A DNA stretch of 64,000 nucleotides from Harmothoe impar (Eukaryota; Annelida; Polychaeta; Phyllodocida; Polynoidae): the NCBI GenBank assembly GCA_947462335.1, contig OX381709.1, positions 67,138,609 through 67,202,608 on the forward strand, given 5' to 3'. Shown piece by piece: positions 1-12,625 of this stretch. The notes beneath the pieces are model-generated. The model made no database searches, was not told the origin of the DNA, and worked only from the letters and a program-made list of their open reading frames with translations. Every line of letters starts with the position of its first letter. Position 1 is the stretch's first letter. The translations under genes and the position numbers were made by a program.

Positions 1-3000
1 TCAGCGTCATGGTGTGTTATTCTTTACCATACCATATATATGAACAATATCAGGCCGAACACCGTAACTGGTTTCGTGCTAAAATGACCACCACCAACTA
101 TTATCTCTTGTTTTATATCATCTAGATAGCTGCTAAACCAATTCAGTGACAACTCACAAAAAGCAAAAGTGTCACGAGGACGAAGTCAATCACTCAAGAG
201 AATGTGCCTACAAAATGAATACTTTATATATAATCACCATGGTGGAGAACAGGGACAAGATTGATTAGAGACCTAATATCACACCCCTGAGAATATGGTA
301 AGCCTCAACTTGATATATTATAGGGAGCTTACACTAAAGTTCAATGTCCCAGGGCAATGGGGTGATCCTGCAACCGGTATCAGATATTCAATGTAGTGGC
401 CAGTCATGGATGGGATTGGGATATTGCATCAATGAAATATGTCTTTGGTGTATAGGCAATAGCATATGTAATATTAGTGTTCGTATATCTAGAATTCGTC
501 TCGCATAATTCAAAACGTCCTACTGTAGCAGATGAGACACCAATATTTAAAGATTCATCTTCGAAATCCCGAAATTCTTTTCAAGTGATTATTCTCTAAA
601 TAATCTTGGAGCTTATTATCATATCCCATATATCACCATGTTCATAACAACAAAAACCAATTACTATCTTTTATGAGCAATCGACACTACTTGTGATGAT
701 ACATGTTATTAATCGCCATCATTATATTGACCATTGTCATGAATCACAGTGTAATGTGTTTATCACTAACATCAGTTGCCACAATCAGTTTCTCTGTGCA
801 ACCATCACCAATGAGTGTTTATTGCATCACATCTTCCTCGCATACATTCTTTACCATGCGTTTAAAGGTAAGTGGGAATAACAACTTATTTGTTGTTTCG
901 CATCAGTACCAATTTTAATATGAAACATAAAAGTACACGCAACTCAGTGTTTGTTACTTGGGCCATACGTAGGTGGCGCAACCTATGATGCATAACCTGT
1001 TGTATGAGACGTGTGCAGATCGGTCACTATCAATTTGCAATAGGATACATGTGTAATAGACACGACTCTGTTCTCTTAATATTGGTGATAAGTTATTAAG
1101 GAAAGAACAAGGTCGACACGTTCGGATCAAGTGTACAGGTTGCAAAGAAGCTTATGTTTATTTACAGAACCTCAACAGGCAAAGCTGAGCAAACGAACTC
1201 CATATAGAGTTCGGGGCAGGTCAGTAGGCCTTAAGCCGATATATTACATGGGTACCCTGGATTCAGTTATCCAGAAAGAACCGACGAGTTCCATCAGGCA
1301 CTGGCTATATATAGGCGACCAGCCTGCGTGCGCACATGCAGACCGGAAGCCTATAGCGACCTCTATCAGTACCCCAAGCCCAGAGCAGGTGCTGCCACCT
1401 GCCATCGGGCTGAAGGGTCCGGACCGAGCTCGCAACACAGCGCCCAACAGAACCCGTCATAGTGTTATGACCCCAAACCTAGCCCCTAGGGAGTGTTCAT
1501 CTATTAATTACAGGGGATGGTGAAATCTCACATGGAGGCACGAAAACCTTTTACCCCCCCCCCCTCCCCTCTAGAGCATGATGAATATTCTGTGCTGCCC
1601 CTCGCCAAAGGTGCTGAAAAATGTTTGCCCTCCCCCCTTTTGCTAAAAACGGCCAAAATCTTTTTATGACCCTCCCCTCTCAAGAGAGGACGGAATATTT
1701 TAGGCCCCCCCTCTCCCTCAGGAGTGTTCGACATTTCTGCGCCCCCTCCCCCCAACCCTCCACCCCCACCTGTAACTAATACATGGATACTCCCTGATCT
1801 GGCTCTGCTCATCAATTGTTCAGCCGCATCTGAGGTCAGATGTTACAGGCCGAGGGAAGAATAATGTAATGAGGGACAATGTGGTTGGCCATCAGTTTTT
1901 AATGCTTTCCACTCTGAGTTTTTCGCTTGAAGGCCGTGGGGATGAAACCCAATGATGGTGGCCTTGGGTTGGGGGAATACTGTTGAGAAATTTGGGGGAG
2001 GGAAGGCAGTTATTGTGGGAACTGATAAGAAAGAGTCCTGAGCGTGTTCTGGGAGAAGCAAGCGCTCACTTAGTAGATACCATTGCTGGCCATAGTTAGT
2101 GGCCATGGTGGGTATATAAAAGTGGACTGTTGAAAAGTACGCGGAGAGAATCAATCTTGCTATGGGGCTCCGTTAGAGATGGCACCAGATTATATAATAC
2201 ATGAAAAGCAGAATGGGTAGTAATCCGGTAGTAATAGTGACGTTTCAGGCAGCCTAGGTTTGGAAAGAGTAAGAGATTGTTGCAGACATCCTGAAGTGAA
2301 GATCATTCATCCTGGTTGCTGTAGTTCTTGCCTATTTGAATAATCATTCACTGGCATGTATCCAGCATCTCTCATGTCACAGGTCCACATTGTATTAACA
2401 ATGATTGCGGTATAGCTCAGAAACAAGAAAGGTTTATACATTAGACCTGCTTCCACCATAATATGACTGGGCTATGTTAGATATGTTGGTCAATACCTTT
2501 GCAATGATCTCCTGTATGAGGCTCTTCCCTCCTATAGACTAGACACTGTTTGTGTGAGATAAGCAGACAGGCGGTTTCCATCAGCAGGGGAAGCAGGGGA
2601 CTGGTGGGGCGCATCGAGGCATGGACAGTAGCACCTTCTATTTCTCTAGATGAACAGCTCTTACTCTTCTTATGATAGACTGCCATAATAACATGTGAAC
2701 ACTAACACAACAACCACACACTACCAAGCCTCTTCAAAAGCTTGACGCTAGTACATCCCATGATTGGGGCTTAAAACATTTCCTTTTATCTAAAATGAGT
2801 AGAATCTTTTTTTTTACAAATAACATACTTCCTATAATATTATTCCCTTCCCCTCATCCCCCACCATTGTGCTCAAATTTGATTTTATAATCCAATATAT
2901 ATGGTCGTCCGGAAATAAAATCATGCACTATTCCCATTAAAACCATATTGAGAATACACTAGAATACATTGAAAATACACGGTTGAGCTACATGATCCCT

Positions 3001-3557
3001 TTCTGACCAATTACTACCAATAGATCGATTTTGATTGACCCCCATCTCCTGAATATTATGTAAGATTGTAAGATTTTGTATTAAGTAACTGGTACAGTGG
3101 TTGGAACTCACTTATGTCAAATTTAGCATCTTAAAGCTACAAGGCCTAAACTATGCTAGTTTTACCATTAAAAAACTAAGATGTCCATAACACTGCCACT
3201 CCAAACACGTGAAATAATCCCGTCATTTTACGTAGCTGTCACACTACTGTAGATGGCGTAATGCCTTCCATATCACATATCCAATGTCATTAATGCCTAC
3301 GAACCAAGCTCACTGTTTCTGAGCGTACAGACCAGGTTTTATGTGGAATTCGGGTCTACTTTGTATTACTTTTAACTCGTACCTCTTCACTACAATCGCC
3401 ATCTCCTTCTGATACATGTAGAAAGGGTTAGATTGATTCTGCATTGCTAGGTAGGATCAGGTAACCTTTAAGACTGACGCCTGTCTGGCCTATTGAAATC
3501 CACGTACATATAAACACCCACGATACACCTACAGGTCACGACCTGACAACTAAAATA
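1..3557. other. intergenic, no gene recognised
   Basis: I see no coding exon, RNA gene or complete mobile element here. Open frames are short, show no domain motif and have no plausible splice sites around them. The one compositional feature is a strongly C-rich pyrimidine tract at about 1,549-1,780. The longest frame (1,131-1,523, plus) has no recognisable motif. Confidence 0.6.
1549..1780. repeat. C-rich low-complexity tract
   Basis: A C-rich pyrimidine tract with several runs of six or more C, interrupted by short AT-containing segments. The minus-strand glycine-rich frame through it is a by-product of composition and not a gene. Confidence 0.8.
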
Positions 3558-3657
3558 AATTGTTGTGTAATACAGATTCTATGTCAGGGCCGCTGTCTGA
3601 TGTAGACCTGCAGGTTATGAACTTAGGTCCACTAACAAACTTTCTGCGGACTGCTAA

Positions 3658-4083
3658 TAGGCCTGTGTCCACTAGCATATATCAGGCCGTTTGTCGTCAT
3701 ACAAAACTTGAATTTGAATACAAATATGAAATATATGTTTTGTCTCCCTGTGGACACAGTTGGACGACAAAATTCTCAAATATAAAAGTGGAATAGCAAT
3801 TTGGGGGTGCCACAAGTGGACGACAAAAGTGAGAATTTAGAAATCTAACATGTTTGATTTTTAGTGCAGAAATTGGGCAATGTGCTCTTTATTCTATTAT
3901 AATAACTTGTCCATGTTTACCCTGGGCAGTCTGGGCAGCAATTTATAATGCCTAGTGGACACAGTATACCTGTAGTTAAAGCAGAATATATCTACAAAAT
4001 ATTTGCCCAGATATGTACATATTGCTAGACGTCAAAACGGCTATATATTCCACTTTCCTTGTCGTATAGTGGACACAGGCCTA
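3658..4083. mobile_element. TIR element (MITE), 17-bp perfect ends
   Basis: The ends are perfect 17-bp inverted copies, TAGGCCTGTGTCCACTA at 3,658-3,674 and its reverse complement at 4,067-4,083. Further inward the arms stay loosely complementary (GTCGTC and GACGAC motifs, AAAACGGC). The interior repeats a GTGGACGACAAAA phrase near 3,750 and 3,815. There is no transposase frame, so this is a non-autonomous element, possibly with a TA target duplication. Confidence 0.82.
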
Positions 4084-5189
4084 ATGACGTGTCAAAATAA
4101 ACTATAATACAACACAATGGCCGTTCAAAGGCAACATGGACCCGGCTACACCTGATACTTATATTACACACACTGCCTCTCCCTGCGTATCACCTCTCCA
4201 ACCCACCTGTTTTCCGATAATATAGGGATCTTTCAGACCATCTAGAGGAGTAAAAATGGCACTGTAATTCACAAAGAGATTCTTCCTTAAAGCTGATGTG
4301 GGAATGATTATTTCTTTTGGGACTGTTCACCGAACATATCTATGCAGGGTAAAATAGACACCACCTGAATCAAAGGTTAATCAATACTTCCAGCCCAATT
4401 TGTTCATAGTATTTGCTTAGATAATGACAATTCTATTTTCCACCTTCGTTAGAATAATGTAGAGAACCTCAAAAAGCATTTCGAATTGCAACAGAAAATC
4501 AGAAAGGAGAATAATTGAATACTATATTGTGGGTTACTCCTTTCAGCCTTTTTTTTCTTAGAATCTTCTTTCAATTTTATGAATGAGCCCCTCAGCTCAC
4601 CATTAGTTAGTCACACAGCCACTGTCCACACCCACCTATGCATTGTAGCATAGCCTACCTGTTTGTTTGTTTTGATCGGTCAACCTATTGTGTTTGGTTA
4701 GGGGCCCCGGTATCAGTCATCCTTACCCAGCTGTCCCTTTGTCTGACTAGCATATAGGATCAGTTCATGATATAGCGTCAATGGTACCATTATAAAACGG
4801 GGATCATTTTGCAAACGTAGTGTTACTCCTTGTTCATGATAATAATTCATTATTTGCAGATTAAGTTTAATTAGATGGATATTTATGATGGACATTTCCC
4901 ATCTTACATCATAATGTGTCGCTTTAAGTGCATTTTATAACCATCATTATGTTTCAACATATTCCACGAATTATGCATTTTATTCTGGTTGTATCTTAAT
5001 TATTTTGGTCAGAGCGTATCCTTCTATTTAATCTGTACCTGTTGTATCCAGGCAGGAATTGATTTTAATGGTAGCAGGATGGCCCGGCTTAGGCACACAC
5101 AATTTCAACAGTTTACATCTATAAGTAGCTTATAAGACAAACATATACTAACCCCTGCCTCCCACAGCTGTTCCTCAAATGGAGGGGCA
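4084..5189. other. intergenic, no gene recognised
   Basis: AT-rich sequence with no open frame of interest and no repeat shared with the rest of the window that I could find. Confidence 0.5.
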
Positions 5190-5830
5190 TTATTAGTAAG
5201 GGGATTTTGGGATTCCCCAGTTCAATTCATCATTGTATCTGTGGCGCCACCTGTTAGATAGAGAAAGCCATTGTTGTCGAGACGTGTCAGCAAGTATAAG
5301 CCCCCTGTTTGTATTTAATCACTCACCTGCTCCGCTTGTGTCATTTCAAAAGCAAGGCAATCCTGGGGAACCTAAGCCAAACAAGAGATGAATGCTATTG
5401 GATCCTCAGGTGAGATGGGTTTCACAGGATTATTAGATGGGCCCATCTGGGCCATGGCTGGATCCTGGAAATCCCCTATTTACATGTCCTATCACCCCTT
5501 AAGTCCTGCAGGTCATAGCTAGGGGTATCCTTAGACCCCATTGTGTAATATAAAGCAAGCCACACAACACCTGAACATTGTGGAAAGAAGCCCAAGCATA
5601 TATCTAATGACCACAGGTGATGTCGTGGTCGAGAGTGAAGATAAATCATATCATTCTCTCCTGGTGGTTGGAGACACAGGAAGCTTCTCCCTGTCAACAG
5701 GGGAGCCTTCCGTAGACAAGGTGATACCCCTGAGGGTTGGATTAGCATGCCTAACTAAAGGAAAGGACCAAGATAGAGCAACTCTCCCATGAGTCCAGCC
5801 TCCACAGGGCACACATTTGGACGGAGCACA
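5190..5830 (+). repeat. Block A copy 1 (dispersed non-coding repeat)
   Basis: First of five copies of a block of roughly 550-700 bp. Shared landmarks in order: a GGGATTTT..ATTCCCCAGTTCA start, a phrase like CACCTGTTAGATA, GAGATGGGTTTC, GGCTGGATCCTGGAAATC, CCTGCAGGTCATG, ATATCTAATGACCACAGGTG, TGGTTGGAGACAC, TTGGATTAGCATGCCTAACT, and a final CCATGAGTCCAGCCTCCACAGG. The copies have no shared reading frame, inverted ends or poly-A tail. Confidence 0.75.
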
Positions 5831-6439
5831 GCTCTAGAGTGTGCAGATTTAGTTTTTTTTCCAGCATGCCCTGCATTCTTAATGTCTGGCAACAAATTCA
5901 CACTTGAGAGGAATTTAAAAAGCCGTTTGTATTTATTCTACACAGGACGCAATCTGAAAGACTTTTTATGCAAAGCTTAATGTACAGGTAAAATAGTTGT
6001 TGGCGTTTTTTGTAACACAGAATGAAGTACAACCAGTCATTTTTGGCCGCAGACAATTTCTCGGACTGCTTTTCTTTTTTTTGCTTGTGACAGTTACAAC
6101 CCCTGCGATATGGACAATCATCAAGCATTCATCTGTTAATTTTAGTTTTCTCATATAGTGAACGTTCACAAATGGGGTATCTAGTTTAAAAGGAGTGGTG
6201 GTGAGGCTGGTCAGCCCCAAGTGGCTATGTACTGTTCTGGTGCTATACTTTTCTAGGAGTTTTAATAATATGACAATGTGCCAAAGGGGTGGAGTGAAAT
6301 GTTATGAAAAAGACCCCAGAACCAGTAACACGATGAATATCAATCCGAGGATGTTTGCATTGATTTGCGTCCATTTGCGTCATGTTGCATCCATTTCATG
6401 TCCCATTTACACCTAGGTAAAACCTTGCAATACAGAACT

Positions 6440-6890
6440 TCATCAGGATGAAAGGTAATATAATGAGGAGAAGAACATAAGGCTGTAATGAACTCTTTGT
6501 CTGAGCCCAGCCATATGGGTTCTGTGTTATGTAAGTTGTTTTCCCTTTCAAATCAATTTGGACAGTGGGCTTATAGACTTAACCATAGGATCCTATCCCT
6601 CTCTTTGTCAGGATCATTTCTTTTGATGACCTGTTTTATGTTCAGACAAGATGCTGGGGAGATTTCCTTTGTCAGCCTCAGTAGAATGTTTCACTCAGTC
6701 CCTTGACTGTCACGCTCACTACAAAATGTTTGCAGCTTACCAATTTAATTACAATTCTCCGTTGTCTCTCATTAGTGTTTTATCCTCACAATGTGATACT
6801 AGGCCCCAGCAAGGAGTCATTTATATATTTTTCTAATAAAACCAGGTTATACATGATGCCTGTCTAACACAGAACAGAATACAATACCCA
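6440..6890 (+). repeat. Block B copy 1
   Basis: Aligns by eye over its length with 23,760-24,180. Shared phrases include GGTAATATAATGAGG, GAACATAAGGCTGTAATGAA, TCTGAGCCCAGCCATA, TTTCCTTTGTCAGCCTCAGT, ATTTAATTACAATT, TCTCTCATTAGTGTTTTATC and AACACAGAACAGAATA. Same orientation, no conserved frame. Confidence 0.78.
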
Positions 6891-7084
6891 CTTGTATATT
6901 TTCCCAATAGTAAAGAAGCCTTCAAAACAAAGATAAAAGAATACAAACATGATAGGAAAATAAAAGCAGAATCAAACCTCCACGAACTGTTTTATTGTAG
7001 GCAGGACATGATTCCCCGTAGCTTTATTTCTATACCTTATTGTGCTAAATAATCAATTGATCTCTTTTTCCTGAGAAATCTCTA

Positions 7085-7625
7085 TTTATCCTGAATACTT
7101 TAATTACTCAGAATGAAGCTGACCCCTGCCATGTGGAGTCTGACTATAACGTCAATTATTTACTATTGTACAGGTTATCAATATGTGGGTGCATCATATA
7201 TATGATTCACAGGGGCTCATTTCTCAAGTTTCTCCTGGATGTTGGAACTCCTCTGTTTACATGCACTGTCACTCCTTCAGTGCTGCAGTTCATGGCTAGG
7301 GAGAGCCAAGGCCCCCCTGACAGATCTGGTATAGTGAACTGCACACTGCCTTTGCATTGTGGGAGGTAGCCCTGGTATCATATAATGACCACAGGTGATG
7401 TGGTGGTGAGGAATGAATATATAAATCATATCATTCACTGCAAGTAGTTGGAGACTTGTGCAGCTTCCCTCTAGACGGGGTTATGTCCCTGAGGGTTTAA
7501 TTAGCATACCTGACTTACTACAGTATGGATCAAGACCGAGCAGCTCTCCCGGAAATCCAATCCCCACAAGCTACAATCTTGGAATGAATAGAAATTGTCC
7601 ACCTTCAGCATGTCCTGTATTTGAC
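7085..7625 (+). repeat. Block A copy 2
   Basis: Second copy of block A, with the 5' part degraded. Recognisable phrases are CTGGATGTTGGAA, ATGACCACAGGTGATGTGG, ATAAATCATATCATTC, GTTGGAGAC and CTCCCGGAAATCCAATCCCCAC. It lies after block B copy 1, giving the order A-B-A. Confidence 0.7.
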
Positions 7626-7915
7626 TAAGGTTATGCAACGTAATGCATCCGGCTTCACTCTATATATGGCATTGATAAATATGACCAGAATACATACTTA
7701 CTATTCATTTCACCCTTAAAATCGGAAGAAGACAAATGACTATAGGTACTCTTCATTTTGGGTTCTAATTTACAAACTACAGTGTATCATGTGATCAGTA
7801 TTGCACTGGGTATTTATATCGTTCGGCATATCCTGCTTTCTATAATATTAAGTGTCACATCCCACCATCTACACAACTTTTTTTTATTTAGTCCTAAATA
7901 GCGTAGACGTAGCTA

Positions 7916-8361
7916 CACAGAGGCAAATATCAGAGTCACCCAATGTCGCCAATACTACTCTCATACAAGGGTCAGGCACTGCTGGACTATAATAGATGGG
8001 TCAAGGGCCATTCTAGTGAGGGTCAGGCTAGGCTGGACATTCAATAACAGGCTGGACTTTGGCAAACTTGCTTGAAAGTCTGGCCATGCTGGATCCTCAT
8101 GCCACAGTGTGACAATGCTGGACTCTTGCAGGCTGATAGAGACTCTCCCAAGAGTCCAGCATTGCCAGACTATGGCATGAGGATCCAGCATGGCCAGACT
8201 TTCAAGCAATTTTGCCAAGGTCCAGCCTGTTATTGAATGTCCAGCCTAGCCTGACCCTCACTAGAATGGCCCTTGACCCATCTATTATAGTCCAGCAGTG
8301 CCTGACCCTTGTCTGAGAGTGGTTATGGCGACATTGGGTGACTCTGATATTTGTCTCTGTG
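7916..8361. mobile_element. Long-armed foldback TIR element flanked by TA
   Basis: Almost the whole 446-bp segment is one inverted repeat. Left end CACAGAGGCAAATATCAGAG and right end CTCTGATATTTGTCTCTGTG match with one difference, and the arms continue for about 200 bp each to a short centre near 8,128-8,150. TA precedes position 7,916 and follows 8,361, as expected for a TA target duplication. The motif GGCTGGAC and its complement recur inside. There is no protein frame, so this is a non-autonomous DNA element able to form a large hairpin. Confidence 0.9.
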
Positions 8362-8744
8362 TAGTGTAAATTTAGCCCAAAGACAATTTCTTTTGTACTT
8401 TACTGTGTAACTACCTGGCCCTTCTAGAAATATAGCGTATCAAAATGTAGGTATTGATGTGTTCTAGTCAGATACTGTAAATTCAAATATTGTCAAGGGT
8501 GCGTTTCTTCTCTAGCACTCCCGTTAACGTTTTATGGACAACAAAAGTGGCGGATTTCAGAAAGTTGAAAGGGCTCCCATGCAGTTGCTCTATAATGAAC
8601 GGCACGTGACTTCCCCAGACCTATAACGAAGATCCAATTGTCTTATAATGTATGCCGTGAATGGGTAATGATTATAGGATAGACAATAATTCCACTGTTA
8701 ACCAAGTAAGCTGCAGTATAAACCATTTTCAAATGAAATAATTC

Positions 8745-9770
8745 CCATTTAAAACATTTACCGAAGCATTGAGCAGGCATGCAAGGCTTCTGTTACAATA
8801 AGTGTCTGTGTCTCCCTGGAAGGTGTACAAATAAAGCCAGTTGTACTTGTGTTTAACCATTCTGAGTTATCGATGGTGGATGCAGACAATCTGTGTTCTG
8901 CTCTCCTTTGTTCTGTTCATTCAGACCTTTAATATTCCAAAGGGCAAGATCAGGTAACATCTGTTCTGCTTTTCAGAATATAGCTTTATTACTAATGGGA
9001 GAGGGGGTTACACATAATTGAATGATAACAATAAATCCATATGTTTATAAAATATAATTCAATAAGATAACGTCCTTGATGCATTTGGAGAATTTACTGA
9101 AGCCCCCAGCAGTCATGCAAGGTTGGTGTGACAATGAGTTCCTGTGTGATGGGAAATTACAAATAAAAGTGTGCTTTATTTGTGAGAAGCCAGTTTGTTC
9201 TACGTTGGGCCCAGGGGGGGGGGGCACCTCAACCAGCTTTAAACATCGGAAATTAAGTATGTTGGCGTTTATACATGCTTGTATATTAAAAAGTAGCCCC
9301 TTTTATATATGGTTCTGATTAGGGGCCCAAGCAGCTCTGCCCACACTTTTTTTCTATTTGGGAAAGGTACAATTTAGTAAATGTGTGTATTACATTATAA
9401 GGTCTTGGCAATTTTTATTTTTTTTTGGGGGGGGGGGGGGTCAAACATATTCAGGCCTCTCCTCCTCTGTGATTGTAGTGGGTGTAAAGCCCAGCTACAG
9501 AGAATCTGAAATAAACAATATTCCATATATAGTTAATGTTCCTTTGGAAATGTCCCTGTCTCATCTGCTCATGTACTGCTCACTTACCCAGCTACTGTTC
9601 AAACAGTCTCTTTAGAAAAAGCTGCGCAGAGCACTTCAGTCAATGAAAAAGACCTGCATGTGTTGTCAGAACTTCAGTCACGTAGATGAAACTCCCAAGC
9701 AAGGATTAACATATATGCCAAGGCCAAATGAGATTTACATATTTTCTGTCGACATAGGCCACACTGTTCC
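8745..9770 (+). repeat. Block G copy 1 (contains an internal duplication)
   Basis: The part at 9,480-9,770 resembles 17,140-17,450: GCCCAGCTACAGA, TCTGAAATAA, CTGCTCATGTA, AAAGCTGCGCAGAGCACTT, AAAGACCTGCATG, ATTAACATATATGCCAA and AAATGAGATTTACAT have counterparts in order. Inside the block, 8,755-8,830 and 9,090-9,180 are related to each other (a TTTACTGAAGC..CATGCAAGG phrase and ACAAATAAA). A run of G lies at 9,427-9,440. Confidence 0.6.
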
Positions 9771-10339
9771 ATAGGGAACATGGAGAAATGGCAATGTCCT
9801 TCAGATAAATATATACACTTTCACCTGAGAGTACTTGCAGGTTCCACAACCCTCTCAAGTCGGAAAATCCCCAATACTAGTCCCATAATTATACATTGTG
9901 TACAAGTCGTTATATTGACTAGTTTTATTTTAGGTTTTGAATAAAGTCTCGTTACTAACACCTTCCGTACCAGCACCCTGGAGACATCTTCCGGGCAGTA
10001 CTTTGGTCAGTCCGCTACAGCTAGTAACTTTATATTATGTGAAAAGCAGCCCATAATTATAGGAACCTCTGATCTAATACATACTATGTGCTGTGACCAT
10101 AACCACTTGAACCAGTCAGAAATGCCGAGAAATGTACAATTAACATCTATCATTTTTATATAATGCAGTCTGGGAAACATGCAGTATGAGTATACTATGG
10201 TTTATATAGCCCATTCATACTTTCAAACACGGGTGAGTCAGAAAGCCTATATCACTATATCATAATCATTTGTCTCTATGTTTCATAGCAGGCTCAGTAT
10301 AAATATGATTGATGTTATGTACATTTCTGGCTTTTTCAG

Positions 10340-10635
10340 CCTTAAGACGCCTCATTAACCCTGGTTGTTTGTCTATTCTTACTGATGATGAGATAAAGAA
10401 TGATAACCAGCATTTAGGAGACACTTTTATAGACATAAGCCTGAGAGACGGACATTCCCAAGAGCAAATGATCGTCTGAATCGTCTATTTAGTTCCATTC
10501 CTGTAACCCTGGAGGATATATATCCAGTATGAACAGTCGATGATGGCCTCTTCACTAATGACTACCCTGTCTGACTTCATTTAAAGTCCTCATTAACAAA
10601 TAGACCCTAATTACAACTTGGTAGCTTATTTCGAT
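10340..10635 (+). repeat. Block C copy 1
   Basis: Related to 19,800-20,000 and 32,640-32,885. Shared phrases: TTGTCTAT, GATAAAGAATGATAAC, TTTATAGAC, GGATATATATCCAG, AATGACTACCCT, CTGACTTCA, CTCATTA and AGACCCTAAT. Non-coding in all three copies. Confidence 0.68.
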
Positions 10636-10921
10636 TTAGTAGGATATTTGAACTACGCTCTTGGTGATGATTCGTTTTTTAAAGAAATGCATGGCGGGGT
10701 ACAGACACACAACGCCTTCTATAGGATGTGCCAAACCAAGGAAAACATGTAAAAGAAACTGGAACACTTCAAATGAAACTGGAGTGACAGAAGGAAGAAA
10801 GTGAGGAAGGGAAGAAGCCATGCTATATTGCTTTGAAGAATTCAGAATTTGTGCTAATTACCTGGCAGCACTGTTTTTATAGGGCACTAGCAGGATGCAC
10901 TAATTCTACCTTGTGAGACCT

Positions 10922-11668
10922 TTAGCTGAAGCTGGTTCCTGTCATGTCCAAAATCGGAGTTTTAGGGGTCATAAACCTTTCACTTATAGCCCTCTATTGT
11001 GGGTCCTTAGGTCATCTGTTCAGATTGGGGGAGTGGTTAGGACTCTGGCCTACCAATCAATGGGTCATGAGTTCAAATCCATGTCTAGGCTGTTTTGTTC
11101 ACACATAATTTTAACATGTATTTTTGGTAGGTCAAAAATTGTGATAGTATACAATTCGGTTTTAAAGATCCTTTACACGAGATCAATATTTATAGTGTAA
11201 TCTAAAATGGTTTTGAATCAGTTGTATTTCTCATGCCACCTGGTTGCATTGAGGGAGTGGTTAGGACACTGGCCAATCAATCCAGGGGTAATAGGTTCAA
11301 ATCCATGCCAAGGCAACATATCTTTTTTTATAGTTGGTAAGAAATAGTAATATTATTTACAAAGAAAACCCAATGCAACAATACAAAACCATTTTAAATC
11401 TTAGATTTTAGGTGTTAAGGATCTTTACAACCGAGTTGTATACTATCACATTTTTTGACCTACCAAAATACATCTTAAAATTGTGTGTGAACAATTTTGC
11501 CTTGACATGGATTTGAACCCATGATGCATGGATTGGTAGGTGAGAGTCCTAACCACTCCCCCAATCTGAACAGGTGAACTAAGGACCCACAATAGAGGCC
11601 TATATTTGAAAGGTTTATGACTCCTAAAACACCAAATTTCGGTCATGACAGGAACCAGCTTCAGCTAA
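10922..11668. mobile_element. Foldback element carrying tRNA-like SINE heads in both arms
   Basis: A left arm (10,922 to about 11,215) and right arm (about 11,384-11,668) are inverted copies: TTAGCTGAAGCTGGTTCCTG is matched at the right end, and AGATTGGGGGAGTGGTTAGG lies in both. Each arm contains a tRNA-like A-box (GTGGTTAGGACTCT) and B-box (GTTCAAATCC), in opposite directions. A third, direct tRNA-like copy lies in the loop at about 11,243-11,310. No protein frame is present. Confidence 0.82.
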
Positions 11669-12069
11669 GCAGCAGGCTTCTATAGTTAGCAGAGGAAAGA
11701 GCACTGGTACCAGACAAGATGGCGCTGTACAGTGATCATCTAGCTAATGCGGAATAGAACTTCCTTAAGGGAAGCATTAGAGTAAATTAGAGTAAGAAAA
11801 AGAGTAAAGACCCCCGGCCGCCTATCCTCTCGATAGGTACAACCTCGCCTCCCCACAGTGGGGCAGTCCTTGCCCTATTGCCCTACAATTCTCACCTGAT
11901 GAGCCTGTAAATAATATATTCTGTTTACAAAAATAAACAGTTGATCTACTCTGGAGGCGATTGAAGATGCCAACCGTTGTTTTTTGGGAGAGAGATTTTG
12001 GGAGGAGAAAGCAACTACCGTTCCCTGCAATTGATAGATAAATGGACTTCAATGGATATGCTTTAGAGG

Positions 12070-12625
12070 GAGGGCCATCATGATTTGCATCTGAGACACC
12101 ACCTGCTGGGTTGCGACAGCCATTATTGGAGACTTGGCAGCATGTGAAAACCCCCCAATTACAATTGTATGACTCACCTACTCTAATTACACTCTTTTAA
12201 GAAACAAGACAATACCTCTGAATCATGCAGAACAACAGATAAATGCTGTCCCTGGTGAGATGGGTTTCCTAGGATTATCAGACAGGCATACCTGGGTCTT
12301 GGCTGGATGCTGAAAATCCTCTCTCTGCATGCCCTGTCAACCCTTCAATCCTGCAGATCATGAGTAGGGGGAGCCACGGTCTTCCTGACTGCTGGTATAT
12401 TGAGCCTCACACCCCCTGTACATCGGGAATGGTAGCCCTAGCATTATATCTAATGACCATGGTGATGTGGTGGTAAAGAATGAAGACAAGAGAAGCTCCC
12501 CTTCAGTCAGCAGGGGAGCCTCCCCGAGACAAGATAATAGCTAATTTACTACGGAAAAGACAGACCGGGAAGCTCCCCCATGAGACCAGCCTTCTGCAGG
12601 CCTCAAATTTAGAGTGAACAGAAAG
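12070..12625 (+). repeat. Block A copy 3
   Basis: Third copy of block A. Phrases include GCATCTGAGACACCACCTG, GAGATGGGTTTCCTAGGATT, TTGGCTGGATGCTGAAAATC, ATATCTAATGACCATGGTGA and CCCCATGAGACCAGCC. It follows block C by about 1.8 kb, the same spacing as block C copy 2 to block A copy 5. Confidence 0.75.

Noticed and set aside
1131..1523. 130-codon plus-strand open frame
   Set aside because: No recognisable motif, no matching splice sites, and the composition is not coding-like.
7961..8218. 85-codon minus-strand frame
   Set aside because: It lies in the arm of a foldback element, and the complementary arm gives similar chance frames.
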